Source: Myotis daubentonii (Eukaryota; Chordata; Mammalia; Chiroptera; Vespertilionidae). From it: a stretch of 64,000 nucleotides of DNA. Numbering within the stretch: the first letter of the stretch is position 1; each line of letters starts with the position of its first letter. This document shows positions 34,396 to 45,488 of this stretch, one piece after another. Both the position numbers and the translations under genes were made by a program. The stretch lies in NCBI RefSeq assembly GCF_963259705.1, contig NC_081849.1, forward strand, positions 55,834,093 through 55,898,092, in the 5' to 3' direction. The notes under the pieces were generated by a model. It ran no database searches. It worked only from the letters and a program-made list of their open reading frames with translations, and was not told where the DNA came from.

Positions 34396-35573
34396 TCTCA
34401 AACTTTTGAGAATATATTGAGACTATATTTTAAAACACTTTAGTACATAATATACTAGTACCTATTATTATATAAAAAAGAACACTTTAATATCAACAAG
34501 CTTTTTGGATATGGAACTAATTTTGAAAAAATAAAATTACCATCTAAACCCAAGTATTCAGTTCTTCAGTTATTATCGATACCTCTATTGAGTGCCATAA
34601 ACTTAAATACTATGAGGTAAAAGTATTTAATTTATCTGATATTAAATTCAGAATAATTATATTTTATTATCAATATAAGATTAATGCCTTAAATTCTGAA
34701 AGAATTCCATAATAGAAACAAAGATCACATTCTGAATCCATATTGAAGCACCTTACAATATTTAACTAATTTTATAACTAAGTACTAAGGTTTGAAAGAA
34801 AAAGTAAATTGATTACCATGTATAGTGATTATCCTATATATTTACTTCCATAAAAAAAGTGAGGTTTAATTTCGGCCCAGGAAAAAGAAAACTTAGAGTT
34901 GATCAGGCTTTAATTGAGTCAGACTATGGGATGAAATCCAAATTATGTTTCTAGAATGGCAAAAAAAAAGTGTGCTTCAACAGGGTGTTCTTTGAAAAGG
35001 CCTTTCTCTTGAAGTTCTAATAAAGAGACAGAACAGGGAACAGACTATTTTGAAGCCTTTGAATCTAATAAAATGAATTTTTTAAAAACTGCCAGATTTT
35101 TTCCCTTTTGATAAGAGAGATACATTGAAGACAATATTAACAAAAAATTTGGGTTATAATGAAAACCAACATGAATTCTGGCAAGAAAAATAGAATTTAC
35201 TTTCAAAGTATTTTAAGGGGAATTTTACATAAGTATTTAACAGACTATCAAAAAACATTTGTACACTAAAGTATGTGTAAAAATAGTTTTCTAAGGATCC
35301 GTTTTGAGGTGCCATATAAATCTCTTCAATTAAATTGCAAATTCTAAGATGAAAATACCCTTTATGGTCTCCCTTATAGTCGGGACCATGATTTTACTTT
35401 CTTCTGACTGGAAGGAATACCAAACAATTCATATTTAGTAAATAATCAAAATAACCCACACATTTACTTGCATTATGTCTAACAATCTGTAACTCTTAGA
35501 GAGGTTAAGCAGTGATTCCTTAGAGAAATCACCCAAATAATTCAATCAAAATTAGAATATTTCAGGCATCTTC
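34396..35573. other. AT-rich unique sequence
   Basis: No recognisable gene or repeat. Confidence 0.4.
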
Positions 35574-35707
35574 TGCTATTTCTACACTGGCCAAGTACAA
35601 GCATATACGCTGGCATTTGGACAAATCCTGGTGCCTGTACAGAAAGCACCATATTCTCTGGAGATCTGGCAAGTAACAGACTTCATCTTGCCAGTGTAGA
35701 AATAGCA
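35574..35707. repeat. Inverted repeat with 21-bp arms
   Basis: The left arm tgctatttctacactgg-ccaag (35574-35595) and right arm (35687-35707) are complementary over 21 of 22 positions; the left arm has one extra C. The spacer is about 91 bp. No TSD was seen, so it may be a MITE remnant or a chance or structural hairpin. Confidence 0.7.
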
Positions 35708-37213
35708 TGAGAGCAAGACTAATTGCTGGAAAGCCTGTTCAGAAAGATTTGTCATTCAGGAGGGTAAAAATAATCTCACTTTTCAGAGTACATTCAAACT
35801 TTTTTTTAAATTTCCAGTATTTAATAGAGATCAAAACATTTCCATTTCCACAAGTGAATGCATTTTATGTAATACAGCTATTTCCTTTGATTGGAGTTCA
35901 AGCAGGGAAGCTAAAATGAAAAAAAAATCTGTCTAGACGTACCATGCTTGTCCCTTGTGTAAGATGAAATTTATTAAACTGAAATGTGACTTAAGGAAGT
36001 ATTCATGTGTTCCATAAATATCTTATTGAAAAGTAGCAATGCCAAGAGGGAGAGACCTCTTAGATATGCACTTGACAATGCAGTAGAGAAGGAGGATTAT
36101 ACTCTAATGATGAGTCTAGAGATTAGGAGCAGAGGGAGAGTTTCAGGGAACCTACGTGCCAAGGTATGCTATCAGCTTCCTAACTCAATTCACTGCCCTA
36201 TGGTAGATACGATGTCTTTTACATACAAAAATTATCATCAAAATGGCTGCTTATAGCAGTAGCAGCCAGCAAATCTCATGACTTCATAACCCGATTCTGC
36301 CAGTGACAACATCTCTAATAAAATCCATTACCTCTGATTATTTTAATTTGGGGCTCAAAGAATGTTCTCGCCTACAGTTATTATCACAATAAAAAAATGT
36401 CTCCCACATGGCCACAGTCTTATCTAACCAAAGTCCAGATTAAGCCAGTATCTTCGCTGTCAATTATTAACGGTGATGTGAACATAGTTGTGGGATTTCC
36501 AGCATCTAGTTTCCTTATCTACCATCCCACGAGCCTCCAAAAGCATATCTGTCATTTTTAACACAAGACAGCCAACATAACCACAGTAAATAAAAGAGAA
36601 ACATGTGATGATGTTAAGCCATGTGCACTGTTTGGCTTTCATTCAGTTCACTGTAGCTGAAAGAATAACTGTGAGGTTCCATACCCCATTAGCACAGTGT
36701 TAATTATTGTCATTGTCTCATCAGTGGTTTGTTTATGACAGCTCTGGCTGACAGGAGTAGTGGGATGTTCTGTCAAGGCCATCACCTGATGAGATTTTTA
36801 TTGGCAAAGATCTTTCTTTCCTTTACTCAACGGTGTTAGGGGAATCAGTGCTTCATTAACTCCAAACATAATCACTTTTATTAGGTTGGTTTTTAAATGT
36901 TTCACATGATAGATATAACAGTCCCTTTCTGGCAGTATAGCTAACAAAATCACTCTCTAAAAATGAGAGAGACTCTTCAATGTTTCTTAGCTCAAACGAA
37001 TTCCTCTCAATGACAGTGAAAGGGAAATAATGCCTTACCAGGGGGGACCTTTTAATACTGAGAGGATTTTTAATTCCCCTTTGTATGTCACCTGTGAATT
37101 AACAGTGATTCCACGTGGGAAAAATCTATGCCGAGAAAAAAAGACACAACACAAAAATGTGTACATACGTACACACACACTCACATACTATTTAACTAAT
37201 ATGAACCGCTGCC
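35708..37213. other. Unique sequence, no gene seen
   Basis: Part of a long VES-free interval. Open frames at 35707-35919 and 36005-36256 show no recognisable domain. Confidence 0.4.
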
Positions 37214-37279
37214 CTTCTAAGTTACGGGGAAAAGACTTCTAAGTTATTGGGAAAAGACTTCTAAGTTATGGGGAAAAGT
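37214..37279. repeat. 22-bp tandem repeat, three copies
   Basis: Three adjacent units of 'cttctaagttaYKGGGAAAAGa' type at 37214-37235, 37236-37257 and 37258-37279 differ at one to three positions. A small local minisatellite, with no known family. Confidence 0.9.
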
Positions 37280-37637
37280 ATCTCAGTGGAAGGAGCACTT
37301 CAGATTTTTTGGCAAGAACTGATAACAATGGCTATCTAATTCTCTCATTTTCTATCTAGATATAGATTACATAAGAGTAGTTCTATTTCATTCCTTGCAT
37401 GGTTTTAATGTTTACTTTTCAAAAGAGAAAAAGAAAAGACATTATCATTCTTACCATCAAAATTGGTATACTTTACCTACTTCTATGAAGTGAAAATATT
37501 TCAAGTTGAAGTTACTTAAAATTTCAAGTTAATAGGATAACTGTAATTTAATGATAAAGATGACATGACATGACATTGCTACCATCCTCAAATAACTGCT
37601 AATTTTAACTCTAACATAGTTTTTTCTTACTGACCAC
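37280..37637. other. Unique sequence, no gene seen
   Basis: AT-rich; no recognisable feature. Confidence 0.4.
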
Positions 37638-37654
37638 TAATAAAATTCTTTATT

Positions 37655-37874
37655 TATATATATATATATACTTTATTAATTTTTTTACAGAGAGGAAGGG
37701 AGAGGCATAGAGAGTTAGAAACATCAATGAGAGAGAAACATCGATCAGCTGCCTCCTGCACACCTTCCACTGGGGATGCGCGCGCAACCAAGGTACATGC
37801 CCTTGACCAGAATCGAACCTGGGACTTTTCAGTCTGCAGGCCGATGCTCTATCCACTGAGCCAAACCGTAGGAC
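37655..37874 (-). mobile_element. VES SINE, young-looking
   Basis: Minus-strand copy of the 'ggatagagcatcggcctgc' type with a B box close to consensus (GGTTCGATTCT) and a tail with (TA)7. A perfect 17-bp TSD, ctaataaaattctttat, lies at 37638-37654 and 37875-37891. The exact TSD suggests a recent insertion. Confidence 0.95.
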
Positions 37875-38092
37875 CTAATAAAATTCTTTATGATACTTGA
37901 TGTGGACTTCATCTAAAATTTAAGATGTATATGTTTTTAATCATTCTGTCTCCTCATTTGTGTTATTGGAGTTAAATTTGATACCTGCTTGACTTGCAAT
38001 ACAGTTGTGAGAATATGAAATTTCTAACTATGACAGTGTGATACAGTTTATTATCCATAGCACAGACCTAGGCCATAAGTAGGTAAGGTAAA

Positions 38093-38459
38093 TGTGATGG
38101 TTAATTTTATGTGTCAAGTTGGCTATAGAGCCTACTCAAACATCACCCTACATGCTGCTCTGATGTAATTTTTAGATGTGATTAACATCTAAATCAATAA
38201 ACTCTGAATAAAGCAGATAGCCCTCCATAAAGTGGGTGGGCCTCATCCAATCAGTTGAAGGTCTTAAAAAAAGAGACGTAAGTCCCTGTAGAGGAAGGAA
38301 TTCTGCTCTCCAGGTTGAAACACAGAAACCCTGCCTTGAATTTCTAGCCCTTGGACTCATAACTGCATAAATAACTGTAGTCTTCCAGCTTGCCCTGTGG
38401 ATATCAGTTTTGCTGGCCCTCAGTTCCTTAAAATAAATCTCTTATCTCTCCAAACAAAC
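38093..38459 (+). mobile_element. ERVL-type LTR, solo (ancient)
   Basis: It begins TGTGATGGTTAATTTTATGT and continues 'aagttggct', 'tgattaaca', 'gtgggtgggcctcatccaat' and 'cagttgaagg'. It ends with 'aataaatctctt', a polyadenylation-type signal, and a CA end. These are hallmarks of a widespread eutherian class III ERV LTR. The subfamily name is not fixed, and no internal retroviral sequence is seen. Confidence 0.65.
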
Positions 38460-38640
38460 AAATATATGTGTAGATATGTGTGTCTATATATATATGTATT
38501 ATACACACACATATATACACATATATATGCATATATATTTATTTATATCACATATAGTGGATATATATAATGTTTTACATATATTTATATAATATGTATT
38601 TTGTGATACATATCTTTTTACATATATATTATATATATCT
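38460..38640. repeat. TA/CA-rich degenerate microsatellite
   Basis: About 180 bp of interrupted TATA, TGTG and CACA repeats directly follow the LTR 3' end, which itself carries a CT/AT tail. Confidence 0.9.
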
Positions 38641-40025
38641 ATTCTATTGGTTCTTTTTCTCTGAAGCACACTAATACAGTAAATGATTTTAGGAAGAAAT
38701 TATATAAATTCACATACCCTTCTCATAAACTGAATTCAGAATCTCTCCCTTCGTAACAAAATGCCTGACATTCTGGAACAAGGTCTCTCATTGTGTCATA
38801 ATTATTTGCAGCTCCTAGAGAGCAGTAAGTTTCTGCCAATTGATACCACCTCCTCCTTCCTCGAGCCTCATGCAACCATGAAAGTAATTAATTCTCATGC
38901 TTACTTCAGTTTGGTTTGGCTTTGGCACAGCATGCATTCCCTAGCAAACCATAATTGATTCTGAATAATTGATCAGTGACGAACATTCAATTTTCTTTAT
39001 CTTCTCTTCCTCTCATTCTCTTATGATATATGTTTTCATTGGGGAACCATTTTCCACTTTTAAAAAAAAAAGCCCCAAATGCAAGGCCTTTTAGTGATCA
39101 AATCAATGTATGCTGCTTTCTGCCAATTCACATAAACTCCAATGACACTCCTTTTGGAGAACTCTTAGAGAATGCTAATTAGTGTCCCATAGTATCCATT
39201 AGGTTTCAATAAGGAAGTAAACTTCTCATGTAAAGACCTCGGAAACTATTTACATACAACTGCTATGCCATCTATCTAACCACCACGATGACTCGCTCTT
39301 TTCAAATATCCTTTGATAAGGATTGTTATCGAACCTACTAAATCCTATATGAATTACGGAATCTGGCAGAATAAAGACACTTCAAATCAGGACTTGTGAT
39401 AGTTACCTAACCTTTGTAATTTGTCGACTATCTCACAAGTCCCAGGAACTACATCCTCTACTTAAGAAGTGAGAACACACTCTAGCAAGTACAGTTGTGA
39501 AGAAAAACTATGGTGCTTCTTGACAAAGTAAGCATATCCTTCTCCCAGGGTCTAGTGGTCAGTTACTCAGATGAAGTTTTGGAATCTGAAGGCGTAACAG
39601 TCAAAGTAACCATGGTTGGGATGTCCTAGAGCTTGGCATTAAATACGCTCCGGGTGTCAGAAGCATTCAGGGACAGGTTTATCATCGCGGGTTTTTATCT
39701 TGGGTTGAGTAGGTACAGCAACAAAGAACATTTTAAAATCAATAAGCAAACAATTATATATTTATTTACTACTATGTACCCAGTATGGCTTGCTTACAAT
39801 GGGGAATATGAAGGACTATAGGACAAAGCATTTATTTTCACAGGGTATATTAGAGTGAAATTGACCGCATTATTTATGTTACTAAGCTTGTGGGTAAACA
39901 GGAAATGCTTGAATAATTTATTATATTGAGGTGAGGGCAAAATACCTTTGGGAGATGCATCCAATAACCTTCCAGATTCATGAAACAATTGCCATTTCTA
40001 ACATTTATAATCCTATTTTTCTAGT
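38641..40025. other. Unique sequence, no gene seen
   Basis: No recognisable repeat or exon. Confidence 0.4.
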
Positions 40026-40038
40026 TCACTGATTTTTT

Positions 40039-40280
40039 TTTTTTAATCCTCACCCAAGGATATTTTTTTCATTTATTTTTACAGAGAGTAGAAGAGAGAG
40101 GGAAAGACAGAGAGAAATATCCATGTGAGAAAAACACATCGGTAGGTTGCCTCCTGCATGCACCCTGACTAGGTCCCAGGCCAGGGAGGACCCTGAAATC
40201 GAGGTATATGCCCTTGACCAGAATCAAACCCATAGGTTCACAGGCCGATACCCTTATCCACTAAGCAAACTGGCTAGGGC
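40039..40280 (-). mobile_element. VES SINE, long-tail type
   Basis: Minus-strand copy ending in the 'aatcctcacccaaggatattttt' 3' terminus, with the 'aaacacatcggtaggttgcc' middle and a degraded head. TSD-like flanks: tcactgatttttt at 40026-40038 and tcactgatgttttt from 40281. Confidence 0.92.
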
Positions 40281-40335
40281 TCACTGATGTTTTTTATTTC
40301 TTTATTTTTGACCATTATAACAATAATTGTTAGAT

Positions 40336-40554
40336 ATTTTTTTAAATATATTTTATTGATTTTCCACAGAGAGGAAGGGAGAGGGACAGAGAGTTAGAAA
40401 CATCGATGAGAGAGAAACATCGATCAGCTGCCTCCTGCACACTCCCCACAGGGGGTGTGCCCGCAACCAAGGTACATGCCCTTGACCGGAATCGAACCTG
40501 GAACCCCTGAGTCCGCAGGCTGACGGTCTATCCACCGAGCCAAACCGGTCAGGG
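40336..40554 (-). mobile_element. VES SINE, young-looking
   Basis: The B box is perfect (GGTTCGATTCC on the minus strand) and the A box is nearly so. The 'catcgatgagagagaaacatcgatcagctgcc' middle is intact. A perfect 15-bp TSD, caataattgttagat, lies at 40321-40335 and 40555-40569. Confidence 0.96.
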
Positions 40555-40681
40555 CAATAATTGTTAGATTTTAACAAAGCACAGTGATATCACAATTAAA
40601 AAAATCACTATCCTATTGCAAATCTCTTATTCTTCCATTCATTTTTCTGACCTATTTATCACACCAAGCTTGTTTACAATA

Positions 40682-40729
<48 letters not shown>
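40682..40729. repeat. (CA)n microsatellite
   Basis: About 22 CA units followed by TATATATG. Confidence 0.97.
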
Positions 40730-41544
40730 GTCCTCTAAAAAATAACCTTTCAGCAGAAGCTTTTAACATAGTTTAAAATTTATAATGTAGCTATATATTT
40801 TTATAAAGTCTGGTTCTGGGTAACTTTCTATTCATTTTGCTCCAAATTCATATCATGTATACATTCATTCTATTTCCAAACCTTTTGCTATTCCTATCTC
40901 TAAGACATTTTTATTCAGCAAGACACATTTAAAATAGATCTCATAGGCATTCACTTATATAATAAACCATATTTATAATTTATATTTCCAAGCACATTTC
41001 TTTCAAGAATTATTTAACCTTTACTCATCATTAAAATGTTGTCAAAATTCAAATCTCGAATATGTAAAAGCTTAAGGCCCTGAATTATGTGGTTATACAA
41101 AAGTAAAAACGACTACAACATGAAAAGTATACACAGAAGTGCACTAACATGCCCCATTAAATATTAAAATAAAACTGACAAAAATTGGAAAAATGTTCAA
41201 TATATAATGTTCACAGTTAATGTCCTTAATAGGGAAAGAGCTCTGATGACTAAATTATATTAAAAATTATGCAAGTAAAAATGATAAAATGATTAAAACT
41301 AGACAACTTACAGAAAAATGCAAATCTACTATAACCTATGTTCAAACATATAGGAACATATTAATATGCGTTTCTATATCTTTAGTTGGCAAAACATTTT
41401 TCTTACTAACAATAATAATGATGATAATAATGATAGTGAAGATACTGGCATAGATATGGAAGTACAGAAGTATAGATTAATATAAAATCCCAAGAGGGCA
41501 TTTGACAATAAACATTAATAAATTTAAAACAAGTATAGTCTATT
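40730..41544. other. AT-rich unique sequence
   Basis: Contains an ATR-rich run (aataataatgatgataataatgata) near 41408-41434. Otherwise unremarkable. Confidence 0.4.
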
Positions 41545-41990
41545 ATTAACAAGTTTTATCATAGTCAGACAGTCTAGCACTAAAATTGTTGGCCTTGCCC
41601 GGCAGGCATGGCTGTGGTTGAGCATCTACCTATGAACCAGGAAGTCCTGGTTGGATTCCAGGTTGGGGCATATCCCCAGGTTGCAGGCTCAGTCCCCACT
41701 GTGGGGTTTGCAGGAGGCAGCCAGTTGATATTTCTCTCTCATAATTGATGTTTTTATCTTTTTCTCCCTCTCCTTTCCTCTCTGAAATCAATAAAAACTA
41801 AATATTAAAAAAGGTAAATAAATGAAATTGTTGGTCTACTACTTGCTTGTTATATAATCTCAGTAATTTATTTTGTGCTGTGAATCTTAGCTTACCTTTC
41901 TGTATAATGAGGATGATAATAACCATTTTACAGAGTGATTGTATACTTGCAGATTTAGCACATTTTCTGACAAATGATAATTGCTCTTCA
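41545..41990 (+). mobile_element. MIR SINE split by a VES insertion
   Basis: MIR 5' sequence before 41583 and 'acctttctgtataatgaggatgataataacc', 'ttgtatacttgcag', 'cacattttctgacaaatgataattgctc' after 41835 form one plus-strand MIR, interrupted by a VES. Confidence 0.6.
41593..41824 (+). mobile_element. VES SINE
   Basis: Full-length copy with head 'ggttgagcatctacctatgaaccagga', 'gcaggaggcagcc' and the 'gaaatcaataaaaactaaat' tail. A perfect 10-bp TSD, aaattgttgg, lies at 41583-41592 and 41825-41834. Confidence 0.94.
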
Positions 41991-42419
41991 AATAAAAACT
42001 ACTAGTATCTCATCATTCTCCTCTACCTCCTTCTCATTTGCATCTGGCATGAATTATGTATAAGCAAAGCTTAATTAAAAAAATGTTAACCAAGGTATAT
42101 CTCTAACAGGAAAGGGGGCACTGATTTAACTCATCTTGTCACATTAAATATAGTGGAATAATATGTAGCCATTTAAGCACTGGTATTGAAAAAATAATAA
42201 AATTATTTAGTAAAAATAGTCAGGTCATACTGATATAAAAAGAAAATCAGATGGTAACAATGTATGTGTTTTATTATCACAAACAGTTTATATGTATGTA
42301 TGGGGAGTATGTGCAAGAGCAGGTATTCATGTGTATAAGTCACGAGTGAGAATGATATGATGTGTATGCATCTGTAATTATGTTTACGCATGAGTAAACA
42401 GAAAGACCAGAAGTCTATA
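41991..42419. other. AT-rich unique sequence
   Basis: No recognisable gene or repeat. Confidence 0.4.
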
Positions 42420-43515
42420 AACATTCATTTATTCCAAAATATATGATGAATTTCTCCTATCAAGCAGATACCATTCTAACTTCTGGTGACAAAACTCTCA
42501 GAAAAGACAAACACAAAACACAAACTTCTATAGCGAACAGTATTTGGGGAAAGAGATATTATTAGAATAATCTCGCAAATAGATTTGAAATTGCAACTAG
42601 AATAATGCTACACAGAGAAGATGCATGGGAAGGCATGCAATAGAGATATTGACTTCTAAAAGGAAGTTTGGTCAGGTTTTTCTACTAAAGCACAACTGAA
42701 TTGAAATCTGCAGGAAGAGTAGAAGATCAATGGCAAAAAAAAAATAGAGGGAAGATAGATAGCTCAGTGAGGCTGGAGAGTCAGGTGGGTGACAGATCCC
42801 ACAGGGTTTGTAAGGCATTCTTAAGGAGATTTAAGGAGGTAGTCATATAGGTGAAATGATAAGAGCTCTGTTTGAAAAACATCACTCTGGCCACAGACTG
42901 AAGGTGAGCAAAAGTCGGTGAAGAGAACTGTGAAGCTTTTTGAGACAAGCAAGTTGAGAGATTCCAGGAGCATAGGTCAGGAAGGAGTTGGGAGAAATGG
43001 AATGAGGTGATGATTCTAGGAGCTACTTAAGAGACAAAACTGAAATGACATAGTAATGGGTTGGATATAGAGAGTACAATGTGGGATAATACCTAACTCA
43101 TGTGGTTATGAGAATTAAAAAACAATAAGTTCATGACACAGACAATAGGGTGGTGAAGGCCTGAGGGGAGGGGGGCAGGATAGAAGAGGTCAATACTTTC
43201 AACAATAAAGATTTTAAAAATAAAATAACAACAACAATAAGTCATTTAAATACTCAGTACAGGACTAGACACAGGAGGGAAATGACAGAAGGAATGCGCC
43301 AATGAGGTGGTTTAGAGACAGTATCTTGCACAATGAGATGGATAATGTTGCCATTCATGAGATGGGAAATGTTGGAACAGTTGAAAAGGAAAATAATAAA
43401 TCCAGTTTTGCATGTCCTGACCTTGTAATAGCTTCAAAATATGAAAGAGGGGATGTCACTGAGGTAGTTGGAAAAGTTAGACTGGATTTGAGAAGAATTA
43501 TGAAAATTTAGGATT
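42420..43515 (-). mobile_element. Ancient interspersed repeat (L2-like or related), interrupted
   Basis: It opens with a decayed 'cattcatttattcc...gataccattctaactt' phrase like the complement of an L2 3' end. It continues with 'aaaacatcactctggccacagactg'-type sequence of a mammalian-wide repeat. A small L1 tail interrupts it at 43135-43231. The family assignment is uncertain. Confidence 0.4.
43135..43231 (+). mobile_element. LINE-1 3' tail, about 95 bp
   Basis: The bat L1 3' end is recognisable: 'gacacagacaatagggtggtgaaggcctg', a G-rich run, and 'aatactttcaacaataaagattttaaaaa'. Near-identical flanks acaataagt(t)cat at about 43122-43134 and 43234-43245 indicate a 5'-truncated retrotransposition. 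Confidence 0.75.
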
Positions 43516-44214
43516 TAAATAGGGAATCAAAAAAGTTTACAGTAAAAGGCCTTTTAATAAAGAAGAATAATGCTGAAGGGGAGGATAGAGAAAGAGTGGC
43601 CAGATATATGGTATTATAGAAGCTACACGAAAAAAAAAACATTTTAAGAAGTATCCAACTATTAAGGAATTCTGCAGGGCATTTATGTAAAATGTGGTTA
43701 AAAGAAGTGAGATGAAGATTACTGGTACCCACATTAAGAATCATTGATGTGTAGACAAGATTATATCAGACTTGATTAGTGAAAATAGAAACAATTAAAA
43801 AAAAACTTCAGTAGTTTGTCTACAAAGAAGAAGGTCAATAAAAGGTATTAACTAAAAGGGTATGAGTGAAGCAAATGAAAGTAGAATTTGTTTGGAGAGA
43901 TTTGAGCACATTAATAGTAAAGATTTACTCTTAGAACTTAAAGGCTAAATCTACATTAAACCTTTGTATTCAATATTTCAAAAAATTCTACTGCTTATTT
44001 TCAAAAATATTCATAATCTCTTTCATAGATTGTACATCTTTTATGTTTATAGGGTGACAATCTTTCACAAGCAATTCAAGAAAAGAAAGTAAATAGATTC
44101 TAGTAAAGGTTGGGAAGTTCCAATATGTAGCAATAACATCATGGAATACATTTAGATGAAAAGGGGCTGTCATAAATCTAACTGAAAGTAACATCACAGG
44201 GTAATTTGATCATA
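43516..44214. other. AT-rich unique sequence
   Basis: No coding or repeat feature recognised. Confidence 0.4.
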
Positions 44215-44337
44215 CATTCCTAACTGCCAGGCTAAAGTGGATAGTCAAGCCCCAGGCATATCACTTCTTTAGTCACTCTTTGCCTTAAGCAAATCATGTC
44301 TATTGTTTCTGTGCATCTACCTTAAGATACCTTTGAA

Positions 44338-44526
44338 TATATTTTATTGATTTTTTATAGAGAGGAAGGGAGAGGAATAGAGAGTTACAAACATTGATGA
44401 GAGAGAAACATTGATCAGCTGCCTCCTGCACACCCCCTACTGAGGTACATGCCCTTGACCGGAATTGAACCTGGGACCTTTCAGTCCACAGGCTGACACT
44501 CTATCCACTGAGCCAAACCGGTTAGG
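44338..44526 (-). mobile_element. VES SINE with internal deletion
   Basis: Minus-strand copy of the 'ggatagag' type. About 25 bp of the usual middle, between 'cacaccccctactg' and 'aggtacatgccc', are missing. A long TSD, accttaagatacctttgaa, lies at 44319-44337, with accttaagacatctttgaa at 44527-44545. Confidence 0.93.
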
Positions 44527-44704
44527 ACCTTAAGACATCTTTGAAATGCCCTTTCTTCAGACCCCTCAGAAGCAGAACCACCCCCAAGAGAGCACATAAT
44601 CTTGATAAATCCTCTAATCCAAGCCCCACCTCCTCACCTTGTTGCTTTCTCCTGCCTTCAGGTAATATTCCTTACCTTATCTCCTTAATTCCCAAATGCA
44701 TGAA

Positions 44705-44724
44705 ACACACACACACACATACAC

Positions 44725-44759
<35 letters not shown>

Positions 44760-44764
44760 CACAC
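44705..44764. repeat. (CA)n microsatellite
   Basis: About 30 CA units with three single-base interruptions, inside LTR-like copy 1. The related copy at 47475 has no expansion here. Confidence 0.95.
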
Positions 44765-44900
44765 CCCACTGCAAACTGTCATTCTGGGAAACATTATTTT
44801 TTCCAGACTGTTGAGATCTTGCTTTCAGGTGGATCCTCTGTTTGGCTTAAATAAACTCAAATAAACTCATAAAAATTATCTACAGGTTTGGGCATTTCTT

Positions 44901-45290
44901 ACATCACTAAAATGAATTAGTGACTAATGTGTAGAGCTTGGAAAGTGAAAATTTATTGGAAGAGAATGGGAGAGGACAGGTCAGAGATAACAATAAAATA
45001 ATAAGAGAGATGAAAAGAACCCCATGATATGAAGGAGGCCATAGAATGACTATGTGAGACACAAATTGTTCTGGCGACGGGAAGGTTGAAAACCTCTTCC
45101 CTAGAAGTCAGGTACAGGGTTTGCCCTTGTCTTTGCCAGTAACAAAGAGGAATAACTTACATAAGTAATTTAATGAATTTAATGAAAGTAATTTAATGAA
45201 AGTAATTTACTTTCTTGTGTAATTAAATAATTTCTCTATATTATTTATACGTGTCTTTCAACAATAATTTTCTTATTTCTATTAACAATA
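44901..45290. other. Unique sequence, no gene seen
   Basis: A short direct duplication of 'aagtaatttaatga' occurs at about 45159-45200. Nothing else is recognised. Confidence 0.4.
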
Positions 45291-45488
45291 TACACTGAGT
45301 GGCTAGATTATTATGACCACCTGATGTTTGTAGGCAAATTAGCTATAATTTCGAGCTGAGGTTGCTAGAGGGCCAGACCATTATAAATAGGGAAGCAGGT
45401 TGTTTATCACGACAGTAGAAGTGATTTTTTCCTGAAGATATGGGTAAACAGTGCGATTTAACAGCCTTTCAATGTGGGATATATATTA

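Larger units (their letters stand above)
44215..44900 (+). mobile_element. LTR-like repeat, copy 1 (split by VES)
   Basis: It is homologous in direct orientation to 47475-47860, sharing agagagcacataatcttg (44587-44604; second copy 47628-47645), 'gcaaactgtca' and 'ctacaggtttgg'. An AATAAA-type signal lies in 'taaataaactc' near 44850. A VES (44338-44526) and a (CA)n expansion interrupt it. An ERV LTR is the best guess. Confidence 0.6.

Noticed and set aside
37214..37279. CRISPR-like direct repeats
   Set aside because: The units are directly adjacent without spacers, in a vertebrate genome; this is a minisatellite.
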